Of a stretch of 64,000 nucleotides of DNA, positions 45,888 through 53,725 are shown in pieces. The notes under the pieces are model-generated. The model was not told where the DNA came from and did no database searches. It saw only the letters and a program-made list of their open reading frames with translations. How positions within the stretch are numbered: the first letter of the stretch is position 1; every line of letters begins with the position of its first letter. Both the position numbers and the translations under genes were made by a program. This DNA is from Desulfobacterales bacterium (lineage in GTDB: Bacteria; Desulfobacterota; Desulfobacteria; Desulfobacterales; UBA11574): NCBI GenBank assembly GCA_022340885.1, contig JAJDND010000066.1:47354-111353 (forward strand), written 5' to 3'.

Positions 45888-47138
45888 TTAATGTTTGAAG
45901 CTTCTTTGCCCTGTATAGACCATGGTCGCGCCGAATTCGTTGCACGCCTCTATGGACTGGTAATCATTTTCCGATCCCCCGGGTTGAATCACCGACGTTA
46001 CCCCCTCTTTCAGGCCGACGTCGATACCGTCTCTGAAAGGGAAAAAGGCATCGCTGACCATTGCGGAGCCGATGAGGCCGCCTTTCTCTTTTGCTGCTTT
46101 GGCATCGATCTCGGCTTTTTTTTCCTCATCCTTAAGATCGTTATACGGAATATGATACATTTCAAAGCAGTAGCGGTCGGTCAGCTTTCGGTAGGCCTTG
46201 TCCCTGGCGATTTCCGCAACGCCCACCCGGTCTTGCTCGCCGGTGCCGATGCCGACGGTAACCTCGTCTTTGACGTAAATGACGGAGTTGGAGGTAATGC
46301 CGGATTCCACGAGCCATCCGAACAGCAGGTCGTCGTATTCCTTTTCCGTGGGTTCGCGGCTGACCTGGTACGCCTGCCCCTTATATTCGCATGCGGCAAG
46401 TTTCAGGTCCGCTTTTGTCCGGGCCGCCGGAACAAAGGACCACTGGGCGATGATGCCGCCGTCAATCAGGCTTTTAAACTCCACGCATCTCTGCCCCACA
46501 AAGGTCTGCAGCCGACCGATATTATTGATGCGGATCACCCTGAGATTTTTCTTCTTTGAAAAAATCCCCATGACCCCGTCTTCAAAGTCGGGCGCAACAA
46601 CCACTTCGGCGTATTGTTCGGTGATGGCCTGGGCCGTTGCCCGGTCAACAGCCCTGTTCACAGCGATGCATCCGCCAAAGGCCGCCACCCTGTCCGCCAT
46701 GTTCGCCTTATGGTAGGCGTCGACCAACGTATCCGAACGGGCCACCCCGCAGGGGTTGTTGTGTTTGACGATGACCACGGTGGGTTTGTTTGTAAAATAC
46801 CTTAAGATATTCAATGAATTATCGGCATCGGTCAGGTTGGTTTTACCGGGGTGCTTGCCGGATTGCAACAGTTCAATATCGGAAGCCAGATATTGACCCG
46901 GCTGAATTGATTCGGTTTCCGCAAGAACCAGATTTCCATTGACCAGTTTGTAAAGGGCGGCTTCCTGTCCCGGATTTTCACCGTACCTCAACCCCTTCTG
47001 GATGTTATCGATCGTCCAAGCCACTTTTTCATAAAAAAGGGTTTGCCGTCGGTTCTCATCCACGAAACTTATCTCCATCTTCGGCGGGAAATGGTCGTCC
47101 ATTATCGTCCGATACATCTTCTTTAAATCTTCTGCCAT
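45888..47138 (-). CDS. purH: AICAR transformylase (C-terminal half of PurH as a separate gene)
   Basis: The 416-residue protein corresponds to the AICAR formyltransferase domain, transferring a formyl group from 10-formyl-THF in the ninth step of purine synthesis. It shows LRYGENPGQEAALY, VIVKHNNPCGVARSD, AFGGCIAVN and late SDAFFPFRDGIDVG with VIQPGGSENDYQSIEACNE. Most bacteria have this fused to IMP cyclohydrolase. Here the cyclohydrolase half is the next gene upstream (47244-47921). The lysine-histidine pair of the active site is retained. Confidence 0.95.
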   Translation of the reverse strand: MAEDLKKMYRTIMDDHFPPKMEISFVDENRRQTLFYEKVAWTIDNIQKGLRYGENPGQEAALYKLVNGNLVLAETESIQPGQYLASDIELLQSGKHPGKTNLTDADNSLNILRYFTNKPTVVIVKHNNPCGVARSDTLVDAYHKANMADRVAAFGGCIAVNRAVDRATAQAITEQYAEVVVAPDFEDGVMGIFSKKKNLRVIRINNIGRLQTFVGQRCVEFKSLIDGGIIAQWSFVPAARTKADLKLAACEYKGQAYQVSREPTEKEYDDLLFGWLVESGITSNSVIYVKDEVTVGIGTGEQDRVGVAEIARDKAYRKLTDRYCFEMYHIPYNDLKDEEKKAEIDAKAAKEKGGLIGSAMVSDAFFPFRDGIDVGLKEGVTSVIQPGGSENDYQSIEACNEFGATMVYTGQRSFKH

Positions 47139-47243
47139 TTTCTTCTCCTTTTTTGAAAGCCATTGAAATTTTCAGTCCTTTTAAACCGATCAATCTGAAG
47201 CGGCAATACGTTGACAACGCAAATGTATTACAAATTTTTCTCT

Positions 47244-47921
47244 CTATAAATTATAGCACTCCGTCACTTCGTCTAACGGCCTGGAATCCAAAAAGTCCGA
47301 GATAGTTCGGTCATAAACCGCCGTGTGGTCGAACGCCTTTTGGGCGAGGCGGTAGCGAAGCTGCAATGATATGGCGCCGTCGTTTGAGGTCATTTCCGAC
47401 AGAATCGCCGAATAGTCCGACGGATCGACAACCGATGCAACCCGGATAAAATTTTTGGCAGACGCGCGAATCATGCACGGCCCGCCGATATCGATATTGC
47501 CCCGGGCCATTTCAACCGTTACACCCGATTTCGAAATGGTGTCTTTAAATGGATATAAGTTGCAAAGGGTCAAATCGATATGAACGGAACCTGTTCGTTG
47601 GATGTCGGAATTGTGGGCATCATTGTAAGTTTCGGTCAACAATCCGAGATAGATTTTAAAATCCAGCGTCTTCACCAGGCCGCCCTGGGTTTCCGGCTGA
47701 CCGGTATAATCCGATACCTGCATCAGGCAGGAATCCGCTTTTTCCCCGAGAATTTCTTTGATTTTTTTGTATGTCCCGCCCGTTGAAAAAATTTTTATCC
47801 CGGGATTGATCCGGACAAGCTCCGGGATAAACGTCTCCAGACCGCTTTTGTCGAAAACACTGGCAAGTACATGTCTGACTTTGACGAAATCATCTATCCG
47901 TTCCACCACATTCATGCTCAT
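47244..47921 (-). CDS. purH: IMP cyclohydrolase (N-terminal half of PurH as a separate gene)
   Basis: The 225-residue protein has the MGS-like fold of IMP cyclohydrolase, which closes the purine ring: SVFDKSGLETFIPEL, KIFSTGGTYKKI, SDYTGQPETQGGLVKTL, VHIDLTLCNLYPF and NIDIGGPCMIRASAKN. The strings match the PurH N-terminal domain closely. The gap of 105 bp to the transformylase gene, with clear separate start and stop, shows the two domains are made as separate proteins. They are presumably expressed together. Confidence 0.94.
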   Translation of the reverse strand: MSMNVVERIDDFVKVRHVLASVFDKSGLETFIPELVRINPGIKIFSTGGTYKKIKEILGEKADSCLMQVSDYTGQPETQGGLVKTLDFKIYLGLLTETYNDAHNSDIQRTGSVHIDLTLCNLYPFKDTISKSGVTVEMARGNIDIGGPCMIRASAKNFIRVASVVDPSDYSAILSEMTSNDGAISLQLRYRLAQKAFDHTAVYDRTISDFLDSRPLDEVTECYNL

Positions 47922-48081
47922 AATATTTACCCCTTTCTCCTTTTTGCAAGAATCAATCGCTGTAAAAGTTTAAAAGTTGCTTTGACAGAAGCCGCAACTA
48001 TATATATAGACAGAAACGGTGAACCTAATATTTGCACTTACTATTATCTTGCCGGAAATTCAAGAGGACACATTATAAAAG

Positions 48082-48855
48082 ATGATGAACGTTTTGGCCG
48101 TCGGCCTCATTTTCATGTTCGGATTGTGCATCGGAAGCTTTTTAAATGTCTGCATCTATCGGCTGCCGTCCTCGATGTCGATTATCCGCCCGTCCCGCTC
48201 AATGTGCCCGAAATGCGGCAGCGCCATATCCTTTTATGACAATATACCCGTTTTCAGCTACTTATGGCTCAAAGGCCGGTGCCGGCACTGCCAAGCGCCC
48301 ATATCCTTGCGCTATCCGATAGTGGAGATGATAACCGGCATCATCTCCGTCGATATTTATTTCATGTTCGGTCCGACCTTGTCAGGCGCCGTTTATTTCA
48401 TATTTATTTCATCGCTGCTGGTTATCACCTTCATAGACATCGATCATAAAATTATACCGGACGTCATCACGCTCCCCGGCATTCCCGCCGGCCTTGCCGC
48501 ATCCTTTGTTTTGCCCGCCATCTCGTTTAAAACAGCGCTTTTGGGTTTGCTGGCCGGAGGGGGCAGTCTTTTGATCGTTGCATGGACGTACAGCCTGATC
48601 ACCCGCAAAGAAGGTATGGGCGGCGGAGACATCAAGCTTCTGGCAATGATCGGAGCTTTTGTCGGCTGGAAAGGGGTTGTCTTTACGATTTTCTCCGCAT
48701 CGGTTGCGGGGACTTTCGTGGGATTGATCGTCATGCTGGTTAAAGGAAAAGATTTGAAATATGCGATTCCATTCGGCCCATTTCTCTCCATCGGCGCCAT
48801 GTCCTATATTTTTTTCGGAGAAAAGGTTATGTTGTGGTATTTTCATTCTTTTTAA
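48082..48855 (+). CDS. pilD: Prepilin peptidase / N-methyltransferase
   Basis: The 257-residue membrane enzyme cleaves and methylates type IV prepilins and related pseudopilins. It has the cytosolic four-cysteine domain (MCPKCGSAISFYDN and GRCRHCQAPISLRYP) and the two catalytic aspartate regions: ITFIDIDHKIIPD and GGGDIKLLAMIGAF. About eight membrane helices are visible. It connects with the PilT-type motors at 27065-29337. An LH145 element follows immediately after the stop. Confidence 0.95.
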   Translation: MMNVLAVGLIFMFGLCIGSFLNVCIYRLPSSMSIIRPSRSMCPKCGSAISFYDNIPVFSYLWLKGRCRHCQAPISLRYPIVEMITGIISVDIYFMFGPTLSGAVYFIFISSLLVITFIDIDHKIIPDVITLPGIPAGLAASFVLPAISFKTALLGLLAGGGSLLIVAWTYSLITRKEGMGGGDIKLLAMIGAFVGWKGVVFTIFSASVAGTFVGLIVMLVKGKDLKYAIPFGPFLSIGAMSYIFFGEKVMLWYFHSF

Positions 48856-48856
48856 T

Positions 48857-49001
48857 CAGTGTCCAATTCAGAAATAGGCAACTTTTGTCCTGATCAAGGC
48901 CGCACAAGGGTTTACGGTGAGACGTACATCTGTATGTCGCAGCCGGAAATCCGCGGAGAACGCCGAGCAGGACAAAAAGGGCCATTTATGAACGGACACT
49001 A
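48857..49001. repeat. LH145 element between convergent pilD and the rhomboid gene
   Basis: The 145-bp element ends with CAGTGTCC at the left and GGACACTA at the right. Inside, CTTTTGTCCTGATCAAGGC pairs with GCCGAGCAGGACAAAAAG, and the centre around GTACATCTGTATGTCG is a small hairpin. Its right-hand terminal TAG (minus strand) is the stop codon of the rhomboid gene. It lies between convergent genes, like the copy at 30323. Confidence 0.85.
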
Positions 49002-49967
49002 GGAGGTTATCATCACCTTAAGATATAGATCCCCCCGTTCGCCATCAGCCATTTTACCCAAACCTCTCAACCGCAGCTTATTTCCTTCCTTTATCCCGGG
49101 GGGAACGATCACCTTAACAATCCGTTTTTGAAATCCCCACGGGATGTTGACCAGCTTCTGGGTTCCGATCAACGCCTCGAAAGGCGAAATGCTGATGGTA
49201 CCGTACAGGTGAGGGTCCTTTCCGACACCGACCGGCCGAATCACCTGCAGACGATGGGTTTTTCTTTTGGCCGTGACACGGCGGAGTTTATCGGAGGCGC
49301 CGGTTCCGGGTAAGGCAAGAAAAACCTTTAGGCACGCGATCCCAAAAACAAATCCGCCGATATGGGCCCACCAGGCAATGCCGCTGATCTGACCATGACT
49401 TCCCGCTGCATTTATAAACTGCAAAAAAAACCAAAAACCCAAAAAGAAATAGGCCGGAATTTCAATAAACCAGGGAATAAAGATGATGGGAATCAGCGTT
49501 AATATTTTGGAATGGGGATGAAGAATCAGATAGGCCCCCATAACGCCCGCAATGGCACCGCTGGCACCGATGGTAGGCACGTTGGAATGAAAGTTGAAAA
49601 TGAGCTGGGAAAGGCCCGACACCAACCCGCATAAGAGATAAAAGACCAGGTATCGAAAAGGACCCAATCGATCTTCGACATTATCGCCGAAGATGAAAAG
49701 AAACCACATGTTTCCCAAAATATGCCAGAACCCGCCGTGCAGGAACATGAAAGAAACCAAGGACAAGGCCTGCTGTCCGAAGGTGAAGTAGGACGCAATC
49801 TGCGGGATCGAATATCTGGCGGGAACCAGGCCGTAGATATAGACAAAACGATCTAAATTGGGCCCCTGGGCCAGCTCGATAAAATAAACGATAACATTGA
49901 TGACGATAATGGTCGTGTTTACGATGGGATAATTTCTGGAAGGTATGGTGTCGCGTATCGGTATCAT
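48999..49967 (-). CDS. Rhomboid protease fused to a DnaJ C-terminal-like domain
   Basis: The protein of 322 residues begins with a typical bacterial rhomboid core: MIPIRDTIPSRNYPIVN, then HGGFWHILGNMWFL, the catalytic serine in TIGASGAIAGVMGAY (about S136) and the catalytic histidine in WWAHIGGFVFG (about H202). From about residue 255 it continues with GTISISPFEALIGTQKLVNI and VIVPPGIKEGNKLRLRGLGK, which is the substrate-binding C-terminal half of DnaJ (without J domain or zinc fingers). This suggests a membrane protease with its own client-binding module. The stop codon TAG coincides with the end of the LH145 element at 48857. Confidence 0.85.
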   Translation of the reverse strand: MIPIRDTIPSRNYPIVNTTIIVINVIVYFIELAQGPNLDRFVYIYGLVPARYSIPQIASYFTFGQQALSLVSFMFLHGGFWHILGNMWFLFIFGDNVEDRLGPFRYLVFYLLCGLVSGLSQLIFNFHSNVPTIGASGAIAGVMGAYLILHPHSKILTLIPIIFIPWFIEIPAYFFLGFWFFLQFINAAGSHGQISGIAWWAHIGGFVFGIACLKVFLALPGTGASDKLRRVTAKRKTHRLQVIRPVGVGKDPHLYGTISISPFEALIGTQKLVNIPWGFQKRIVKVIVPPGIKEGNKLRLRGLGKMADGERGDLYLKVMITS

Positions 49968-49997
49968 GGAAAATCATCGGCTGCATGCGTCAGCGCA

Positions 49998-50237
49998 ATG
50001 GATAATCTTTTTTTTAAAATCGGATGCTGTTTGAGTGAAATAGGGATCGTTAAGAATGAACAGGCGCGTTCCGAAATCGTATCTTTAAAAGAGCTTAAGC
50101 GGATAGATTTAACCTACTGCTATTTAAAAGACGGTATCCTGTTCTTTCTTTACGAACCCTTGCCGCGAGTTCATGCGGTTTAATAAAAAGATTATCCATG
50201 GAGCGCATGTTCGGAAAACACCCCGACCCGTCAAATA
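49998..50237. repeat. LH200 palindromic element with KHPD tail (copy 1)
   Basis: The core (49998-50199) has near-perfect terminal inverted repeats: ATGGATAATCTTTTT at the left and AAAAAGATTATCCAT at the right. Inside, CGTTAAGAATGAACAGG pairs with CCTGTTCTTTCTTTACG, so the element can fold as a hairpin about 100 bp long. A tail follows, ATGGAGCGCATGTTCGG and AAAACACCCCGACCCGTC, shared with the copy at 63059. The left half is an open frame of 61 codons, but the other copy has stops in it. Confidence 0.8.
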
Positions 50238-50241
50238 TTTT

Positions 50242-50919
50242 TCAAGGAACAGTTCGGGAAAGCGCCCCGGCAGCCAGTTGACCCACGGTGCGCTCCACAA
50301 TCCGCATGTTGATAAAAATGCTTATGCGTGCTTCATCGTCGATCAAATTTGCGAGTAAAGGCTTTATCGCCTCCGAAGATATCGCTCCGGCCACCCATGC
50401 GGCAAGCCCCCGAAGGTGCGAATCTTTGGACTGCAAAAAAGGGGCTATATAATCGCCTGCATCTCCGACGAGTTCCGACCGCCCATGGGCCAGTCTTCCC
50501 AATCCCCAGAGCACCCCCCGCTGAAGCATCTCGTATTCGAGATAGTTGCCGGCTTCGTTGATATAGGATAGCAGAATGCCCGCATATTCCCTGGCCAGCC
50601 CGCCATGACGGACCATGATTTCACCCATGGCCTCCGGCGAACCCCAGCCGATCCCTCCGGATTCGTCGTTTAAATTCCATATCAGCCGACGCATAACGAC
50701 CCGGGCCGACTCGAGATCATCATGGGCAAGGCTGGCAACGACGGCACCCATTGCCGTAACCGCACGCCATTTAATCAATTCGTCTTTATGGTATAAAAAT
50801 GAAAACAGCGGATTAACCGCCTGCCGGGCCGGCATGAGGCAGACGGTTTCAAGGCTCTTTTCAAATTCGTCATGATTTAAAAGCGCCAGAATGTCTTTTT
50901 TGAGCTGTCTGCCCGCCAT
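50242..50919 (-). CDS. HEAT-repeat protein (PBS-lyase type, similar to DVU0298 family)
   Basis: The protein has 225 residues from the ATG at 50919. A longer frame to 51015 would run into a repeat element, so I reject it. It is all-helical with repeated pairs such as DELIKWRAVTAMGAVVASLA, GSPEAMGEIMVRHG, VLWGLGRLAHG and HLRGLAAWVAGAISSEAIKP, the pattern of HEAT-like repeats. Related proteins in sulfate reducers have unknown roles in protein binding. It is the last gene of the redox block; the ferredoxin gene ends about 195 bp upstream of its start. Confidence 0.75.
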   Translation of the reverse strand: MAGRQLKKDILALLNHDEFEKSLETVCLMPARQAVNPLFSFLYHKDELIKWRAVTAMGAVVASLAHDDLESARVVMRRLIWNLNDESGGIGWGSPEAMGEIMVRHGGLAREYAGILLSYINEAGNYLEYEMLQRGVLWGLGRLAHGRSELVGDAGDYIAPFLQSKDSHLRGLAAWVAGAISSEAIKPLLANLIDDEARISIFINMRIVERTVGQLAAGALSRTVP

Positions 50920-50955
50920 TTGCCTGCCCTGCGATGTTTTTTCTTTCAGAGACCT

Positions 50956-51103
50956 TAGAAGTAGTTTCGAAACCCCCTCTTGGGCTCGATCTCTGTGTTG
51001 GGCTGAAACATCCAATCCTCGAAATATTCCCGATATTCCTGCGGTTGGCCGTTTCAGTCCGCCTTGACCTTGAGCCCAATTGTAGGTTATGAAACCACTT
51101 CTA
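50956..51103 (-). repeat. LH145 element, complete copy of the TAGAAGTGG subtype
   Basis: The 148-bp element reads on the minus strand TAGAAGTGGTTTCATAACC at one end and GGTTTCGAAACTACTTCTA at the other, clear inverted repeats. Inside, TTGGGCTCAAGG pairs with ATCGAGCCCAA, GGACTGAAAC pairs with GTTTCAGCCC, and the centre GGAATATCGGGAATATTTCG forms a hairpin. The end facing the ferredoxin gene lies 8 bp beyond its stop codon. Confidence 0.85.
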
Positions 51104-51111
51104 TCAAAAGG

Positions 51112-51306
51112 TCATCCATTATCTTCCCAGTAGATACAGTCTTCGGGGCAGTATTTTATCGCCTCATCGACTTCCGCCTCCGGATAAGCGGACAATTCGG
51201 CCACCTCGATATATCCGGCCTCGTTCATGCGGAAAACCAACGGGCAGACCTCAATACAGGCCCCGCATAAACTGCATCGACTCAGATCGACAACCGGTAC
51301 TTTCAT
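51112..51306 (-). CDS. Small ferredoxin with one [4Fe-4S] cluster
   Basis: The 64-residue protein has a single cluster motif, SRCSLCGACIEVCP, with the closing cysteine in YCPEDCIYW. It resembles the monocluster ferredoxins of sulfate reducers. Its start overlaps the stop of the flavodiiron gene by 4 bp, so the two are coupled; it may pass electrons to that enzyme. Confidence 0.9.
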   Translation of the reverse strand: MKVPVVDLSRCSLCGACIEVCPLVFRMNEAGYIEVAELSAYPEAEVDEAIKYCPEDCIYWEDNG

Positions 51307-52493
51307 ACCTTCTCATTGACGGCCCGGCCCACTCTTTTCCCCAGTTCAAAACAGGCCTCCAATCCCTTCTTTTCCGGAACATACTGAATTCTGATACCGG
51401 GGTCGATGACATCGAATTTCATGGCGTCGAATTCTTCATTGATCAGTTTGACCGCTTCACCGCTCCAGCCGTAAGAGCCAAAGGCAGCGCCGATCTTGTT
51501 TACGGGTTTAAGCCCCTTCATATAGACCAAAAAATCACTGACCGTGGGAAACAACTGGTTGTTCAACGTTGGCGACCCCACGACGACGGCTGCGGCATCC
51601 AGAACTTCCGTCATAATTTCGCTGCGATGGGAGGACCGTATATGTATCGGTCTCACGAATACCCCTTCATCGGCGATTCCCGCCGCAATCTCATCGGCCA
51701 TGGCTTCGGTACTGTGCCACATGGTGTCGTAAACCACGACGGCCTTTTTCTCTTGCTCCTGTCTGGCCCATTTTGCATAGGCATCGATGATTTTGCCCGG
51801 ATTTTTACGCCATATGATGCCGTGATCCGGGCATATCATATCGATTTCAAGTCCCATTTGGGAAACATTGTCCAGGAGTTTAAGAATCAGCGGCGAATAC
51901 AAAAGCAAAATATTGGCATAGTATTTTTTCGCATGAAGCATGATGTCGTCACCGATCTGATCGTCGAATCTTTCATGCCCGGCATAGTGCTGGCCGAATC
52001 CGTCACTGGAAAAAAGGATTTTGTCTTCCTTCAGATAGGTAAACATGCTGTCCGGCCAATGAACCATGCGGGTTTCGAGAAATGTCAGTGTCCTTTTTCC
52101 CAGACTCAGCACATCGCCGGTGCCGAGGGCATGATAATTCCACTTCTGATCGAAATGCCGGGCCAGATTTTTGGCGCCCATTTTTGAACAATAAAGGGGT
52201 TTGTCTTCGCCGATTCTGTGCATCACCCTCGGCAGCCCGCCGGAATGGTCCATTTCCGTGTGATTGCTGATGACCACGTCTATCTGTTTGGGATCGATTA
52301 TTTTTGCTATATTACCAATGAGTTGATCACCATAATCCTTCTTGACGGTGTCGATGAGCGCAATTTTCTCATCCACGATCAAAAATGCGTTATAACTGGT
52401 GCCGCGATAGGTTGAATATCCGTGGAAATCCCTTATGTTCCAGTCAATAACGCCGACGTCATAAATTCCATTTGTAATTTCTACCGGTCTCAT
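51303..52493 (-). CDS. Flavodiiron protein (rubredoxin:oxygen oxidoreductase type)
   Basis: The protein of 396 residues has the full flavodiiron architecture: a metallo-beta-lactamase-like domain with diiron ligands in NHTEMDHSGG, VHWPDSM, SSDGFGQH and CPDHGIIW, and a C-terminal flavodoxin domain (VVYDTMWHSTEAMADEIAAG, GSPTLNNQLFPTVS, GSYGWSGEAV). It reduces oxygen to water, or NO to nitrous oxide. A rubredoxin gene sits 17 bp upstream and a ferredoxin overlaps its end, giving a ready electron chain. This is central to the oxygen defence of sulfate reducers. Confidence 0.94.
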   Translation of the reverse strand: MRPVEITNGIYDVGVIDWNIRDFHGYSTYRGTSYNAFLIVDEKIALIDTVKKDYGDQLIGNIAKIIDPKQIDVVISNHTEMDHSGGLPRVMHRIGEDKPLYCSKMGAKNLARHFDQKWNYHALGTGDVLSLGKRTLTFLETRMVHWPDSMFTYLKEDKILFSSDGFGQHYAGHERFDDQIGDDIMLHAKKYYANILLLYSPLILKLLDNVSQMGLEIDMICPDHGIIWRKNPGKIIDAYAKWARQEQEKKAVVVYDTMWHSTEAMADEIAAGIADEGVFVRPIHIRSSHRSEIMTEVLDAAAVVVGSPTLNNQLFPTVSDFLVYMKGLKPVNKIGAAFGSYGWSGEAVKLINEEFDAMKFDVIDPGIRIQYVPEKKGLEACFELGKRVGRAVNEKV

Positions 52494-52510
52494 CTTTCTC
52501 CTGTCCTGTA

Positions 52511-52669
52511 TTATTCTTTTTCAAAATCATCTTTTGATGCACCGCAAACCGGACATACCCAATCATCCGGCACGTCTTCCCATTTTGTTCCCGGCGCCAC
52601 GCCGCTGTCGGGATCACCCTGTTCCGGATCATACACATAACCGCAAACCGAACAAACATATTTGTCCAT
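52511..52669 (-). CDS. Rubredoxin
   Basis: The 52-residue protein is a canonical rubredoxin: [19 protein letters not shown] at the start and [18 protein letters not shown] at the end, with two CXXC pairs for one iron atom. AAGGAGG precedes the ATG. It is too short for many gene finders. It lies immediately upstream of the flavodiiron gene, as in the well-studied rubredoxin:oxygen oxidoreductase system. Confidence 0.93.
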   Translation of the reverse strand: MDKYVCSVCGYVYDPEQGDPDSGVAPGTKWEDVPDDWVCPVCGASKDDFEKE

Positions 52670-52929
52670 TTGAATCCTCCTTTTTGATTGAATTTAACAA
52701 TTCACTTCATATGACTTCAACAAAATAACTGCAAAGTTATTACTTTTATAGTTTGTGCGGGTTTTAATCAAGGTATAATTATAGCCAGTTATACTTGAGA
52801 TTTTTTGACTGCGACGGATACCGTTCAATATGTCGCCCCCTATAATGAAACGAGTGTTCAGCATTCAAATCCTGAACACTGAAGACTGAACTCTGAACAC
52901 TTAACCAAGAGCAATCGGTATGTAAGGGG

Positions 52930-53136
52930 CTAAGCGCCGGCTGCCGCCGAACCGGGCCCGGCAAGGGGTTTGAACATTTTCTTTCCGGCGCCGCACACCG
53001 GACATTTCCAGTCATCCGGCAAATCGGCAAACCGGGTCCCTTTGGGAATTTTTCCTTTTCGATCTCCTTTGTCAGGATTATAAATATATCCGCAATTCAC
53101 TGTCTGGCATTGATACATCTCTTCGGGTTCGGCCAT
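52930..53136 (-). CDS. rdl: Rubredoxin-like protein with CX4C site (Rdl type)
   Basis: The 68-residue protein is a rubredoxin variant: the first iron-binding pair is spread, [19 protein letters not shown], giving CX4C instead of CX2C, while the second, [13 protein letters not shown], is normal. A longer alanine/glycine-rich tail follows. The same variation is known in Rdl proteins of sulfate reducers. It probably alters redox potential or partner choice. It lies about 260 bp upstream of the canonical rubredoxin. Confidence 0.85.
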   Translation of the reverse strand: MAEPEEMYQCQTVNCGYIYNPDKGDRKGKIPKGTRFADLPDDWKCPVCGAGKKMFKPLAGPGSAAAGA

Positions 53137-53160
53137 CTATTCCTCCTCTAATCGTTTTCA

Positions 53161-53709
53161 TTACGTCATAAGAACGTTTGCAGCGACCAGAAAAAGATCC
53201 GAGTCGCGCAGGACGCCCACCAGTTTTTTTCCTTCAAACACCGGCAAGACGGTAATTTTGTTACGGTAAATCATTTTAAGGGCATCCAAAAAACCGGCAT
53301 CGGCCTCAATCGTTCCCCTTACCTTGAGCATCACGTCTTTGACTTGGGTTTGAGAATTTTGTCTGACTCTGGATCTGAATCCCTGTTTTGATTGATCCAT
53401 ATCGTGGGCGTCGGCTTCGGCAAAAGCAATGGATATGCCCAGCGATCGCAGTTTCCCGCTGATTCCGCCGGCGATTTCCGGTATCAACACCTCCAAAATG
53501 CTTTTAAAATCGAGGATGCCCACCAGTTCGCCCTGTGTGTCAAGTACAAGGCTGGTGCGGTGTCCCGCCTCGGTACATTTCCCGGTTTCCGCCTGGCAAT
53601 ATATTCGCATCAGTTCGGGTACGGCTTCCCTTAGGGTCTTGTCGATTCGAGTGACCGCATATTCGCCGATGGGTACCATGATGTCTTTGACTTTCATTTG
53701 AACCGGCAT
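53161..53709 (-). CDS. CBS-domain protein
   Basis: The 182-residue protein has two CBS motifs: VKDIMVPIGEYAVTRIDKTL with GELVGILDFKSILEVL in the first half, and VKDVMLKVRGTIEADAG with ITVLPVFEGKKLVGVLRDSD in the second. Between them is a linker that contains no catalytic domain. CBS pairs bind adenosine nucleotides and act as energy sensors. It may sense the energy state for the redox block around it; that is inference. The gap to the next gene is 16 bp. Confidence 0.88.
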   Translation of the reverse strand: MPVQMKVKDIMVPIGEYAVTRIDKTLREAVPELMRIYCQAETGKCTEAGHRTSLVLDTQGELVGILDFKSILEVLIPEIAGGISGKLRSLGISIAFAEADAHDMDQSKQGFRSRVRQNSQTQVKDVMLKVRGTIEADAGFLDALKMIYRNKITVLPVFEGKKLVGVLRDSDLFLVAANVLMT

Positions 53710-53725
53710 TTTTCCCTGTCTCCTT

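Noticed and set aside
45891..46559. Open frame of 222 codons opposite the transformylase gene
   Set aside because: Shadow of the real gene; no independent evidence.
49998..50183. Open frame of 61 codons within LH200 copy 1
   Set aside because: The second copy has a stop early and again in the middle, and the palindromic structure explains the conservation better than coding.
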